From positions 248,001 to 312,000 of the forward strand of contig NZ_WSUT01000001.1 of assembly GCF_009789535.1 (NCBI RefSeq): a stretch of 64,000 bases of DNA, read 5' to 3'. The position numbers and the translations under genes are program-made. Below are positions 45,334 to 54,300 of this stretch, one piece after another (positions within the stretch are counted from its first letter, which is position 1; the number at the start of each line of letters is the position of its first letter). Source of the stretch: Sphingomonas carotinifaciens. Lineage in GTDB: Bacteria; Pseudomonadota; Alphaproteobacteria; Sphingomonadales; Sphingomonadaceae. Below the pieces are notes generated by a model that was given only the letters and a program-made list of their open reading frames with translations, ran no database searches and was not told where the DNA came from.

Positions 45334-46353
45334 GTGAATTCACCGGCCACACGCGACATCGTCGTGATCGGGGGCTCGGCGGGAAGCGGCGCCGTCCTCA
45401 AGACGTTGATGCAGCGCCTGCCCGCCGACCTGCCGGCCAGCCTCTTCGTCACCACGCACATCCCTGCCCACAGCCCCGGCTTCCTGGCCGAGATCCTGTC
45501 GAGCCGCAGCGCGCTGCCCGTGATGCAGGCGGTCGATGGTCAGCCGGTCGAGCGCGGCCATGTCTATCTGGCGGCACCCGACCGGCATCTGCTGCTGATC
45601 GACGGCATCATCCGCCTCGGGCTCGGCCCGCGCGAGAACATGGTGCGCCCGGCGATCGACCCGCTGTTCCGGTCCGCCGCGCTGTCCTTCGGTCCGCGCG
45701 TCATCGGCGTGATCCTGACCGGCATGCTGAACGACGGCGCGGCCGGGTTGCATGCGGTAAAGGCGTGCGGCGGACTGGCCGTCGTCCAGAACCCCGTCGA
45801 TGCCCATGCCGACCAGATGCCGCTGGCGGCCCTGCAGACGACCGAGGTGGATCATGTCGTGGCCGAGGCCGGGCTGGGCGACCTGCTGGTCGAACTGGTG
45901 AACGGCGTGGCAGGCCCGCCGGTGCAGCCGGACGAGAATCTGCGGCTGGAGGTCGGCATCGCCGCGGGATCGCGGCTGGGCAGCACCAGGCTGCTGGACA
46001 TCGCCAATCCCAGTGCCCTGTCCTGCCCCGATTGCCATGGCGTACTGTCGGAGGTTCGCGGGGCCGTGCCCCTGCGCTACCGTTGCCAGATCGGGCATGG
46101 CTATACCGCGGAAACGCTGGCCGCGCACGGGGTTGAGGTGGATGAAGCGATCCGGGTGGCGATGCGGGTGATGGAGGAACGGGTGACGCTGGTGGAGCGC
46201 ATGGCACTGGATGCGCGGGCAAGCGGCCGCATTGCGGTTGCCGAACTCTATGAGGCGCGTGGGCAGGAATATCGCCGCTATGCCGCCACGCTGCGCGACG
46301 CGGCGGTGGCCTCGCTCCGTCTGGGCGGCGCGCCGCACGCACAGGATGTCTGA
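45334..46353 (+). CDS. Stand-alone CheB-type methylesterase with C-terminal Cys-rich motif
   Basis: 339 residues from GTG 45334 (GGAAGG 7 nt upstream); ATG 45304 would add 10 residues. CheB catalytic domain 6-190 with all three residues in place: Ser in VVIGGSAGSG, His in FVTTHIPAHS and Asp in LTGMLNDGAAG. There is no receiver domain. The C-terminal part has CPDCHGVLSE and YRCQIGHGY, a possible metal site (Cys-x2-Cys, Cys-x3-His), then a long helix. No chemoreceptor, CheA or CheW is in the window. Its 3' end overlaps the CheB-CheR kinase gene by 8 nt, so they are co-transcribed. Confidence 0.9.
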   Translation: MNSPATRDIVVIGGSAGSGAVLKTLMQRLPADLPASLFVTTHIPAHSPGFLAEILSSRSALPVMQAVDGQPVERGHVYLAAPDRHLLLIDGIIRLGLGPRENMVRPAIDPLFRSAALSFGPRVIGVILTGMLNDGAAGLHAVKACGGLAVVQNPVDAHADQMPLAALQTTEVDHVVAEAGLGDLLVELVNGVAGPPVQPDENLRLEVGIAAGSRLGSTRLLDIANPSALSCPDCHGVLSEVRGAVPLRYRCQIGHGYTAETLAAHGVEVDEAIRVAMRVMEERVTLVERMALDARASGRIAVAELYEARGQEYRRYAATLRDAAVASLRLGGAPHAQDV

Positions 46354-49300
46354 CCCCATGGCCCGTGACATGCAGGACGGGGGCACGCCGTCCGCCATCG
46401 TCGGCATCGGCGTCGGCACCGCCTCGCTCGCGTCGCTCCAAGCGCTGTTCGGCGGCATCGCGGGCAGCGCGGCGGGCGAAGCCGCCTATCTGGTCGCGGT
46501 ACGCCAGCAGGACGGGTCGGATGTCGCGGTCGTGGTGGAGGCGCTGCGCGCCGCCGCCCCGCTGCCCGTCGCCCTTGCCCGCGATGGCGAGCGGATCGCC
46601 CCCGGCCATGTCTATGTCGGCGGGCACGACGACGTGGTAACGATCGCCGACGGGCATCTGGCGGTCCGCGTCGCCTCCGAACCGGTGGAGCATCGCGGCA
46701 CCATCGATACCATGCTGATCTCGCTGGCCGAACAGGTCCATGAACGCGGCATCGCCGTCATCCTGTCGGGCCTCGGCACCGACGGCAGCGCCGGCGTCAC
46801 CGCTACCAAGAAATGCGGCGGCCTGTCCATCGCCGAGTGGATGGATGACGGGGATGCGCCAACCGTCGACGGGGGCGGCCCCTACGGCGTCACCGACATC
46901 CGCGTACCCGCCGCGGAAATGGCCGGGCAGATCGAACGCTACATCGCCAACCTTGCGGCGCCGGGCGCCGAGGAAAGCGAGCAGGCGCCGGGCGACGACG
47001 AGGTGCAGGTGACGCAGATCACCACCATCCTGCGCAACGTCACCGGCAACGACTTCCACGACTATAAGCGCGGCACCTTTCAGCGCCGGGTCCATCGCCG
47101 CATGCTGGTGACGCAGGTGGACAGCATCGACGCCTATGTCGCGCGGCTGCGCGAGGATCATGACGAGGTGCAGAGCCTGTTCCAGGACCTGTTGATCGGC
47201 GTCACCCAGTTCTTTCGCGACCCCGCCGAGTTTGCGGTGCTGGAGGGCGAGATACCGCGCCTGTTCCAGAACAAGGCGCCCGGCGGGCAGTTGCGGGTCT
47301 GGGTGCTCGGCTGCGCCACCGGGGAGGAGGCGTATTCGATCGCCATCCTGCTGCGCGAGCACATGGCGACGCTGGCCCGACCGCCCGAGGTGCAGATCTT
47401 CGCCACCGATCTCGATGCCAGGGCGCTGAACCTGGCGCGCGCCGGCCGCTATACCGCGGCGATCGCCGGCCATATCCGGCCTGACCGGCTGGAGCGCTGG
47501 TTCGTGCGCGAGGGCGACACCTATTGCGTCGCCAAGGAACTGCGCGAGATGTGCATCTTCTCGCCGCACAACATCGTCAAGGATGCGCCCTTTTCGCGCA
47601 TCGACATCCTGTCGTGCCGCAACCTGCTGATCTACCTGAACGCGGAGTTGCAGGGGCGGGTGATCCCGATCTTCCACTTCTCGCTGCAACCCGGCGGCGT
47701 GCTGTTCCTCGGCTCCTCGGAAAGCGTCTCGCGCCACCAGAAGCTGTTCACGCCGGTCGATCGCCGCAACCGGGTGTATCGCCGGCTGGAAACGGGGCTG
47801 CGCACCATTCCGGATTTCCCGCTGAGCGCGCGGGTGCGTACCCCCGACATGCAGTTTGCACCGGCCGCCGCCCGCTCGCCGGCCGGGCAACTGGCCAGCG
47901 CGGTCAGCCGCAAGGCCGAGGCGCTGGCCGAGCGCTATGCGCCTGCCTATGTCGTGGTCGACCAGCAGTTCGACGTGCTGCACTTCTCCGGGCGCACCGG
48001 CCGCTATCTGGAACCCAGCACGGGAGCCGCGACGCTCAACCTGCTCAGCCTCATCCACCGCGACCTGCGCCTCGACCTGCGCTCCGCCCTTTCCCGCGCC
48101 ACCAGCGAAAGCCGCCGCATCGAACTACCCCGCCTAACCATCCACCAGGAAGACCGCGCCCATGCCGTCAACCTGATCGTGGAGCCGGTCGGCGGGCCGG
48201 ACGCGCAGGCGCTTATGGTTCTTTTCCAGGATGTTGGCCCGGTCGCCCTGCCCGAGGACGGCGACGGCGACCGGCTGGCGACCGACGAGCATGTCCAGCG
48301 GCTGGACGCGGAACTGCGCGTGACCCGCGACCGCCTTCAGGCGACGATCGAGGAGTTGGAATCGACCAACGAGGAACTGAAATCCTCCAACGAGGAATAT
48401 CAGTCGATCAACGAGGAACTCCAGTCCGCCAACGAGGAACTGGAAACGTCGAAGGAGGAACAGCAGTCGATCAACGAGGAGTTGCAGACGCTGAACCACG
48501 AACTCGGCCACCGGGTGGGCGAGCTGGGACAGACCAACTCCGACCTGAAGAACCTGCTGGAATCGACGCAGATCGCCACCGTCTTCCTGGACATCGACCT
48601 GCGCGTGCGCTCGTTCACCCCGATTGCGACCGAGATCTTCCACCTGCTCGACACCGATGTCGGCAGGCCGCTCGATCACGTCGTCTCGCGCGTCCATTAT
48701 CCGGAACTGCCCGACGATGTGCGCCGTGTGTTGAAGACGCTGCAACCGGTCGAGCGGGAGGTGATCGAACCCGGCACCAGCCGGCACTTCGCCGCGCGCG
48801 TGCTGCCCTATCGCAGTACCGACAATTTCATCAGCGGGGCGGTGGTGACCTTTACCGACCTCACTGCGGTGCGTCAGGCCGAAACCGCCAGCCGCGCCAG
48901 CGAGGAACGCTACCGCGCCTTCGTCACCGCCAGTTCGGACGCGGTGTTCCGCATGAACGCGGACTGGAGCGCGATGCGCCAGATGGACGGGCGCGGCTTC
49001 CTGGCCGACACCAACAGTGCGTCCCATGACTGGATGGACAGCTACATCCCCCACGACGACCAGCCATGGATGCGCGTGGCCATCGACGATGCCATCCAGA
49101 CCAAGGCGATGTTCGAGCTGGAACATCGCATCCGCCGCGCCGACGACACGATGGGCTGGGCCCATTCGCGCGCGGTGCCGATCCTGGATGGCGAGGGCGA
49201 GATCGCCGAATGGATCGGCACCGCCAGCGACGTGACCGACGAACATGGTGTCGAGGTCGATCGCCGCGCGGGCGAGGAACGGCTGCGCAGCGCGATCCAG

Positions 49301-50266
49301 GTCGCCCGCGTCGGCACCTGGGACTGGAACATCGTCAGCGACGAGATCATCTGGTCCGAGGAATATTTCCGCATGCTCGGCTACCGCATCGGCGAGGTGA
49401 CGCCCAGCCGCGACGCACTGCTCGACCGCATTCACCCGGAGGATCGCGAGGCGACCGAAGACGCCATCGCGCATGCCCGTGATACGCAGCAGGAATATGT
49501 GCACGAGTTCCGCTCGCTCCACCCGGACGGCTCGGTCCACTGGCTTTCCGCGCGCGGCCGCTTCCTTTACGCCGAAGACGGCGAGCCGCTGCGCATGATC
49601 GGCGCGATGATCGAGACGACCGAGGCGCGCGAGTTGCAGAAGCGTCAGGCGGTCCTCGTCACCGAATTGCAGCACCGCACCCGCAACCTGATCGCGGTGG
49701 TGCGCTCGATGACCGACAAGACGCTGCGCCATGCCCCCGATCTGCAGACCTTTCGCGGCCAGTTTCGTGTCCGGCTCGATGCGCTTGCCCGTGTCCAGGG
49801 GCTGCTCTCGCGGCTGGACGAGCATGACCGCGTCACCTTTGACGAACTGCTGCGCACCGAGCTCGCCGCGCACGGCGCGATGGAGAACGAGCCCGATCGC
49901 GTGACGCTGACCGGGCCGAGCGGCATCCGCATGCGCTCGGGCATGGTGCAGACGCTGGCGATGGCGCTGCACGAACTGGCCACCAACGCCACCAAATATG
50001 GTGCGCTGAAGGAAAGCGGCGGGCGGCTGGCGATCAGCTGGCGCCTGCTGGACGAAGGCGACCGGCCCAAGCGGCTGGAGATCACTTGGCAGGAACATGG
50101 CGTCGCCATGCCTCCCGCCGACGCGCCGCCACAGGGCAGCGGACAGGGGCGCGAACTGATCGAACGCGCCCTGCCCTATCAGCTTGACGCGGAAACCAGC
50201 TACGCCTTCGGGCCGGACGGGGTGCGCTGTGTCATCATTGCCCCCATCTCCAGGACCACGGCATGA
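46346..50266 (+). CDS. CheB-CheR-PAS-HWE histidine kinase fusion
   Basis: 1306 residues from ATG 46346 (46358 possible). Order: CheB-like 8-190; CheR 225-485 with intact SAM motif LGCATGEEAYSIA (about 321) and SCRNLLIYL; seven heptads of the NEEL type (about 665-725); PAS (about 735), PAS (about 855), PAS (about 980); HWE kinase 1103-1306 with phospho-His in ELQHRTRNLIAVV, HELATNATKYGAL and the WxE of ITWQEHG. The CheB part is degenerate: the catalytic Ser position reads GIGVGTAS and the His position AVRQQDG, while Asp (LGTDGSAG) remains. Co-transcribed with an intact CheB upstream and a receiver downstream (ATGA overlap). Cytosolic. Confidence 0.93.
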   Translation: MSDPMARDMQDGGTPSAIVGIGVGTASLASLQALFGGIAGSAAGEAAYLVAVRQQDGSDVAVVVEALRAAAPLPVALARDGERIAPGHVYVGGHDDVVTIADGHLAVRVASEPVEHRGTIDTMLISLAEQVHERGIAVILSGLGTDGSAGVTATKKCGGLSIAEWMDDGDAPTVDGGGPYGVTDIRVPAAEMAGQIERYIANLAAPGAEESEQAPGDDEVQVTQITTILRNVTGNDFHDYKRGTFQRRVHRRMLVTQVDSIDAYVARLREDHDEVQSLFQDLLIGVTQFFRDPAEFAVLEGEIPRLFQNKAPGGQLRVWVLGCATGEEAYSIAILLREHMATLARPPEVQIFATDLDARALNLARAGRYTAAIAGHIRPDRLERWFVREGDTYCVAKELREMCIFSPHNIVKDAPFSRIDILSCRNLLIYLNAELQGRVIPIFHFSLQPGGVLFLGSSESVSRHQKLFTPVDRRNRVYRRLETGLRTIPDFPLSARVRTPDMQFAPAAARSPAGQLASAVSRKAEALAERYAPAYVVVDQQFDVLHFSGRTGRYLEPSTGAATLNLLSLIHRDLRLDLRSALSRATSESRRIELPRLTIHQEDRAHAVNLIVEPVGGPDAQALMVLFQDVGPVALPEDGDGDRLATDEHVQRLDAELRVTRDRLQATIEELESTNEELKSSNEEYQSINEELQSANEELETSKEEQQSINEELQTLNHELGHRVGELGQTNSDLKNLLESTQIATVFLDIDLRVRSFTPIATEIFHLLDTDVGRPLDHVVSRVHYPELPDDVRRVLKTLQPVEREVIEPGTSRHFAARVLPYRSTDNFISGAVVTFTDLTAVRQAETASRASEERYRAFVTASSDAVFRMNADWSAMRQMDGRGFLADTNSASHDWMDSYIPHDDQPWMRVAIDDAIQTKAMFELEHRIRRADDTMGWAHSRAVPILDGEGEIAEWIGTASDVTDEHGVEVDRRAGEERLRSAIQVARVGTWDWNIVSDEIIWSEEYFRMLGYRIGEVTPSRDALLDRIHPEDREATEDAIAHARDTQQEYVHEFRSLHPDGSVHWLSARGRFLYAEDGEPLRMIGAMIETTEARELQKRQAVLVTELQHRTRNLIAVVRSMTDKTLRHAPDLQTFRGQFRVRLDALARVQGLLSRLDEHDRVTFDELLRTELAAHGAMENEPDRVTLTGPSGIRMRSGMVQTLAMALHELATNATKYGALKESGGRLAISWRLLDEGDRPKRLEITWQEHGVAMPPADAPPQGSGQGRELIERALPYQLDAETSYAFGPDGVRCVIIAPISRTTA

Positions 50267-50625
50267 CCGACCTCCCCTTGCGCAACCGCACGATCCTGGT
50301 GGTGGAGGACGAGTATATGCTCGCCGAGGAGCTGTGCACCAATCTGGCGGAGGCGGGCGCCAGCATCGTCGGTCCGGCGGCAACGGTCGCGGCCGGTCTG
50401 GCACTGCTTCATGCTGCCGCGCATCTGGACGGTGCGGTGCTCGATGTCAGCTTGCGCGGAGAGCCCGTCTTCGATCTGGCCGATGCACTGGTGCTGCGGC
50501 ATGTGCCCTTTGTCTTTGCTACCGGCTATGACGTGGCGGCCATTCCCGAACGGTTCCAGTCCGCACGCCACTTCCAGAAGCCCGTCCCGATCGCCAAGAT
50601 CGTCGCCACGCTGCGCAACCGGTAG
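50263..50625 (+). CDS. Single-domain response regulator, FAT GUY type
   Basis: 120 residues, only a receiver domain. Acidic pocket VVEDEYML, phospho-acceptor Asp in AVLDVSLRGE, PFVFATGYD around the conserved Thr, and Lys in FQKPV. The FATGY sequence matches the FAT GUY receiver subfamily that works with HWE/HisKA2 kinases (for example SdrG of Sphingomonas melonis). ATGA overlap with the kinase gene marks it as the partner. Without an output domain, it probably relays phosphate or acts by binding. Confidence 0.93.
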   Translation: MTDLPLRNRTILVVEDEYMLAEELCTNLAEAGASIVGPAATVAAGLALLHAAAHLDGAVLDVSLRGEPVFDLADALVLRHVPFVFATGYDVAAIPERFQSARHFQKPVPIAKIVATLRNR

Positions 50626-50693
50626 GGACGCTCACCAGACGCCTCCTTTCCAATGGCGTGGACGGCCGCGCTGATCGAAGTTAGCATCACGGG

Positions 50694-50975
50694 ATGACGC
50701 ATTATACCCGTGCCGATCTCGACATGGCGGACCGCCACATTGCGCAGGGCGAGCGGCATATCGTGCAGCAGGAACAGCTCGTCACCAGCCTGCGTCTGAA
50801 GCAACTGCCGACCGCGGCGGCGGAGGCGCAACTAGTGACGTTGAACGCGACACTGGTGCAACACCGTGCCCATCGCGCCGCCATCGCCGAGGCCTTGAAC
50901 GTGGCCCTGAACGCGGCCCTGAACGCGACCGGGCGCCGGTCCGGCCCTGATGCGAATCTACCATCCTGTACGTAG
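50694..50975 (+). CDS. Small helical protein of unknown function
   Basis: 93 residues. Predicted helical hairpin: ADLDMADRHIAQGERHIVQQEQLVTSL and AEAQLVTLNATLVQHRAHRAAIAEAL. It looks like a short protein group I have seen near sensor kinases in alphaproteobacteria; no function assigned. The C-terminus is coded by an imperfect 12-nt tandem repeat (50897-50929; ALNVALNAALNA). It follows the receiver gene by about 70 nt in the same direction and may belong to the operon. Confidence 0.7.
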   Translation: MTHYTRADLDMADRHIAQGERHIVQQEQLVTSLRLKQLPTAAAEAQLVTLNATLVQHRAHRAAIAEALNVALNAALNATGRRSGPDANLPSCT

Positions 50976-51020
50976 ATCGGTAGGATATGGCCGCCCGATC
51001 TCGCAGGCTATATCAACGGC

Positions 51021-51218
51021 ATGCGCCAGAAAAACGACACCAGCGAGCCCCCTGTCCGCTCCGACGAGGATGAACGCGCATATTTGCTGAAGCGTGCGAA
51101 GGATCATCAGCAATTGTCTGAAAGATCACAAGAGTTTGCCTCCAAGGCGATACATGAGAAGCTGCGTCAGCTTTATGTCGATCGTGCCGAACGCATCGAA
51201 ATAGTAGTTCCCGACTAG
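51021..51218 (+). CDS. Small charged hypothetical protein
   Basis: 65 residues, almost entirely helical and charged: DEDERAYLLKRAKDHQQLSERS and AIHEKLRQLYVDRAERIE. Its base composition is noticeably lower in G+C than the neighbours, with codons such as TTG, AAA and ATA. No clear ribosome site. Resembles short sphingomonad proteins of unknown role. Confidence 0.6.
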   Translation: MRQKNDTSEPPVRSDEDERAYLLKRAKDHQQLSERSQEFASKAIHEKLRQLYVDRAERIEIVVPD

Positions 51219-51237
51219 AAATCCCGCAAAGATACCA

Positions 51238-51262
51238 GGAACACAAACCTTTGCAGTAGGTT
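51238..51262 (+). promoter_or_regulatory. Candidate EcfG-type promoter for the small lipoprotein gene
   Basis: GGAAC (51238-51242), 16 nt, GGTT (51259-51262): the full -35 and GTT of the -10 element of the general stress consensus. The lipoprotein ATG is 54 nt downstream. Confidence 0.55.
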
Positions 51263-51315
51263 GATGCGCCCGAACCGGCCCCGTTCCTCGTGGTGCCGGA
51301 CGTGGAGGATCGGGC

Positions 51316-51636
51316 GTGAAGGCTTTAGCAATAATAGTGTCCGGTGCCGCGCTCCTGTCCGCCTGCGCGGCGCCGGCGACACGTATCTCCACCGGTCTGC
51401 AACGCTATGGTTTCGACACCCAGCGGGCCGATTGTGTCGGCACCCGGTTGCAGCGCGACCTTTCCCTCGGCCAGCTTCAACAACTCGGCCGTGCCGCGGC
51501 CGCCTATGGCAAGGATGACCCGAACCCCGGCGTGCTGACCGTTGGCGATCTGTTGCGCGTTGCGGGCGAGTTGAAGGATCCCGCCATCGTCGTCGCGGTC
51601 GGCAAGGCGGCGGCCGGCTGCGGCGTGTTGCCCTGA
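51316..51636 (+). CDS. Small putative lipoprotein
   Basis: 106 residues. Lipoprotein signal: KALAIIVSGAALLSAC, with the lipobox LSAC at about 14-17. The mature part has a further Cys pair (RADCVGTRL and AAGCGVLP) and a helical region LSLGQLQQLGRAAAAYG. Function unknown. It follows a GGAAC-N16-GGTT promoter candidate, so stress-induced expression is plausible. Confidence 0.75.
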   Translation: MKALAIIVSGAALLSACAAPATRISTGLQRYGFDTQRADCVGTRLQRDLSLGQLQQLGRAAAAYGKDDPNPGVLTVGDLLRVAGELKDPAIVVAVGKAAAGCGVLP

Positions 51637-51655
51637 TCCTCCCGCCCTTCCTCCC

Positions 51656-53158
51656 ATGTCGCCACCCCCGCCCAAGACGCTTCGCGAGACCGCCGACCTG
51701 CGCCACCTGCGCCAGATCATCGGCGGGCTCGACGAGGGCGTGATCCTGATCGATCCCGACCAGAGCCTGCTCTGGGCGAATGCGGCGGCGCTGCGGATGC
51801 ACGGCGTCGGCGACCTTGCCGATCTGGGTGCGACGGTGGCCGAATACCGCGCCCGCTTCCACCTGCGTTACCGCAACAATCATCGCGTCCCGCCGGACGA
51901 CTATCCGCTGGAGCGTGTGGTCGCGGGCGACGACTTCTCCGAGGTGGTGGTCGAGGTGACGGTCGCAGGGGAACCGGAACCGCGTTGGGTGCATCAGGTT
52001 CGCAGCCTGGTGCTCAACGACGCCGACGAGGATGCACCCGCCTGTCTGGTGCTGATCATCCAGGATGTCTCGGCGCGGTTCGAGGCGGAGGATCGTTTCG
52101 AACAGTCGTTCAACGCCAATCCCGCCCCCGCGGTCATCTGCCGGTTGAACGACCTGCGGTTCGTGAAGGTGAACCAGGGGTTCCTGGACCTGACCGGGCA
52201 TCCGCGCGATCAGGTGTTGTGCCGCACGGTCTATGACATCGACGTGCTGCGCGCGGCCGAGCGGCGCGACCTTGCCAAGCAGCGGCTGGCCGAGGGACGG
52301 ACGATCCCGCAGATGGAGGCCGAGCTGGAGTTGCCCGGCGGCGGGACCAGGCTGGTCATCGTCGCCGGCCAGCCCATCGACCTGGGCGACCAGCCTTGCA
52401 TGCTCTTCACCTTTGCCGACCTAGAGCCGCGACGGGTCGCGGAAGGGGCGCTGCGCCACAGCGAGGAGCGCTTCACCCGCACCTTCCAGATGGCGCCGGT
52501 GGCCATGGCGATCGGCGCGCGCGACGGCCATTTGCTGTGCGAGGTCAATGCCAGCTTCACCCGGATGACCGGATATGCCGCGGCCGAGATCATCGGCCGC
52601 CCGCTCGGCGATGTCGAGCTGTGGGAGACCGGCGCGATCCGTCGCGAGATCGAGGCAGCGATCGATGCCGGTCACGACCTGCGCGCCCACGAGGCCCGCA
52701 TCCATGCCAAGGACGGCGCGACCATCGATTGCATCGTCTCGACCGAGGCGATCCGGCTCGGCGACGATGCCTGCGTCCTCTGGGCGTTCCAGGACATCAC
52801 CCAGCGCAAGGCCACCGAGCTGGAACTGGTCGAGGCGATCGAGGCGGTGATGAAGGATACGAGCTGGTTCAGCCGCTCGATCATGGACAAGCTGGCCCGG
52901 CTGCGCGCGCCGCAGCCCGGGGTCGAGGGGCCGGGGCTGGGCGACCTGACCGCGCGCGAGCGCGACGTGCTGGCGCTGATCTGCCGCGGCTATGACGACA
53001 AGCGGATCGCCCGCACCCTCGACGTCGCCGCCAACACCGTGCGCAACCATGTCGCGCGCATCTACGCCAAGATCGGCGTGAACCGCCGGATCGCCGCGGT
53101 CGCCTGGGCACGCGCGCGCGGCTTCGACGGCACCGGCGTGGCGACACCGCCATCATGA
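51656..53158 (+). CDS. Triple-PAS regulator with LuxR-type DNA-binding domain
   Basis: 500 residues. PAS 1 about 20-140 (IIGGLDEGVILIDPDQSLLWAN), PAS 2 about 145-260 (RFEQSFNANPAPAVICRL), PAS 3 about 270-385 (FTRTFQMAPVAMAIGARDG, ending FQDITQRKATELEL), then a LuxR HTH about 425-490 (LTARERDVLALICRGYDDKRIA, VAANTVRNHVARIYAKIGV). No receiver or kinase. A one-component transcription factor sensing through PAS; ligand not evident. Its 3' end overlaps the leader of the following membrane protein gene. Confidence 0.9.
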   Translation: MSPPPPKTLRETADLRHLRQIIGGLDEGVILIDPDQSLLWANAAALRMHGVGDLADLGATVAEYRARFHLRYRNNHRVPPDDYPLERVVAGDDFSEVVVEVTVAGEPEPRWVHQVRSLVLNDADEDAPACLVLIIQDVSARFEAEDRFEQSFNANPAPAVICRLNDLRFVKVNQGFLDLTGHPRDQVLCRTVYDIDVLRAAERRDLAKQRLAEGRTIPQMEAELELPGGGTRLVIVAGQPIDLGDQPCMLFTFADLEPRRVAEGALRHSEERFTRTFQMAPVAMAIGARDGHLLCEVNASFTRMTGYAAAEIIGRPLGDVELWETGAIRREIEAAIDAGHDLRAHEARIHAKDGATIDCIVSTEAIRLGDDACVLWAFQDITQRKATELELVEAIEAVMKDTSWFSRSIMDKLARLRAPQPGVEGPGLGDLTARERDVLALICRGYDDKRIARTLDVAANTVRNHVARIYAKIGVNRRIAAVAWARARGFDGTGVATPPS

Positions 53159-53208
53159 CATCCTCGCGGCGCCGACCGCAGGCAAGACAAGGTTCAACAG
53201 GAGTAACT

Positions 53209-54090
53209 ATGGCTACGAATAAAACTGCCGGCTTTGCGGCCGCGGACGAACGGCTGGTGGGCAAGACGGCGACCCGGCTTTCCTGGGGCGCGATCTTCGC
53301 CGGTGTCGTCATCGCGATCGCGGTGCAGGTCGTCCTCGGCATCCTGGGCGCGGGCATCGGTCTGACGATGGTCGATCCGGTCGAGGGCACGACGCCGGGT
53401 GCGACAGGATTCGGCATCGGCGCGGGCATCTACTGGCTGATCACCACCGTGCTGGCGCTGGGCGCCGGTGGCTATGCCGCCGCGCGCGTGGCCGGCGTGC
53501 ACGAACGGTTCGACGCGCTCGTCCACGGCCTCGTCGTGTGGGGCGTCACGCTGATCGTGACCTTGTACCTGCTCACCTCGGCGGTCGGCGGCATCATCGG
53601 CGGCGCATTCCGCACCGTCGGCGCGGTCGCGGGTGCCGCGGGCACGACGGTCGGTGCAGCGGTACCCCAGGCCGCAGCAATCGCCGGCGTCGACAAGGGC
53701 GATGTCCGCGAACAGGCCGCCGCCTATCTGTCCGACACGCCGAACGATCCCGCCAGCATGACGCCAGAACAGGCGCAAAAGGAGATCGCCAAGGAACTCC
53801 CCGCGCTCGCGGCCGGCGGTGCCGAGGGCCAGCAGGCGGAGGCCCGCATCGTCGAGATCGTCGCCGCCCAGCGTAAGATCAGCCGCCCCGAGGCGCAGGC
53901 TCAGGTCACCCGCGCCAAGCGGCAGTTCGTGCAGACCAAGAACGAGGCGGTATCGACCGCCAAGTCGGCCACCGATCAGGCCGCCGGTGCCGCGGCCGGC
54001 ACCTCGTTCGTCCTCGTCGTCGCGCTGCTGATCGGTGCAGCGGCCGCCGGTTTCGGTGCAACCGCGGTCACCCGCCGCCGGCTGCGCTGA
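53209..54090 (+). CDS. PhnA-like membrane protein
   Basis: 293 residues from ATG 53209 with AGGAG upstream; an in-frame GTG/ATG near 53155 overlaps the preceding gene and is less likely. Membrane helices near residues 24-50, 64-92 and 100-130, and a C-terminal helix (SFVLVVALLIGAAAAGFGATAV). The middle 150-260 is a soluble helical segment rich in Ala, Gln and Glu. It resembles alphaproteobacterial proteins labelled PhnA-like; no function established. Followed by an entericidin gene in the same direction. Confidence 0.8.
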   Translation: MATNKTAGFAAADERLVGKTATRLSWGAIFAGVVIAIAVQVVLGILGAGIGLTMVDPVEGTTPGATGFGIGAGIYWLITTVLALGAGGYAAARVAGVHERFDALVHGLVVWGVTLIVTLYLLTSAVGGIIGGAFRTVGAVAGAAGTTVGAAVPQAAAIAGVDKGDVREQAAAYLSDTPNDPASMTPEQAQKEIAKELPALAAGGAEGQQAEARIVEIVAAQRKISRPEAQAQVTRAKRQFVQTKNEAVSTAKSATDQAAGAAAGTSFVLVVALLIGAAAAGFGATAVTRRRLR

Positions 54091-54150
54091 GTGTCTGCGG
54101 CGGGTCAGCGTATCGGCCCGCCGCCCCCTCCATCCAACAGGAGATCATCC

Positions 54151-54291
54151 ATGACCAAGACCATCGGCCTTGCCGCAGCCCTTATCGGCATGATCGCGCT
54201 GTCGGCGTGCAATACGGTGAACGGCGCCGGCCGCGACATGCGTTCGGCCGGGGAGGCGGTGTCCGACGCCTCGGGCCAGTCCAAGAAGTGA
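54151..54291 (+). CDS. Entericidin A/B family lipoprotein
   Basis: 46 residues from ATG 54151 with AGGAG 5 nt upstream. Lipoprotein signal TIGLAAALIGMIALSAC, then the family pattern NTVNGAGRDMRSAGEAVSDAS. Entericidins are small outer-envelope lipoproteins induced by stress or stationary phase; their toxin-antidote role is known only in enterobacteria. Probably co-transcribed with the PhnA-like gene. A strong hairpin follows. Confidence 0.9.
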   Translation: MTKTIGLAAALIGMIALSACNTVNGAGRDMRSAGEAVSDASGQSKK

Positions 54292-54300
54292 CCATGCCGG

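Noticed and set aside
45701..50404. Two long minus-strand frames opposite CheB and the CheB-CheR kinase
   Set aside because: No homology-like motifs; the plus strand carries CheB, CheR, PAS and HWE signatures throughout.
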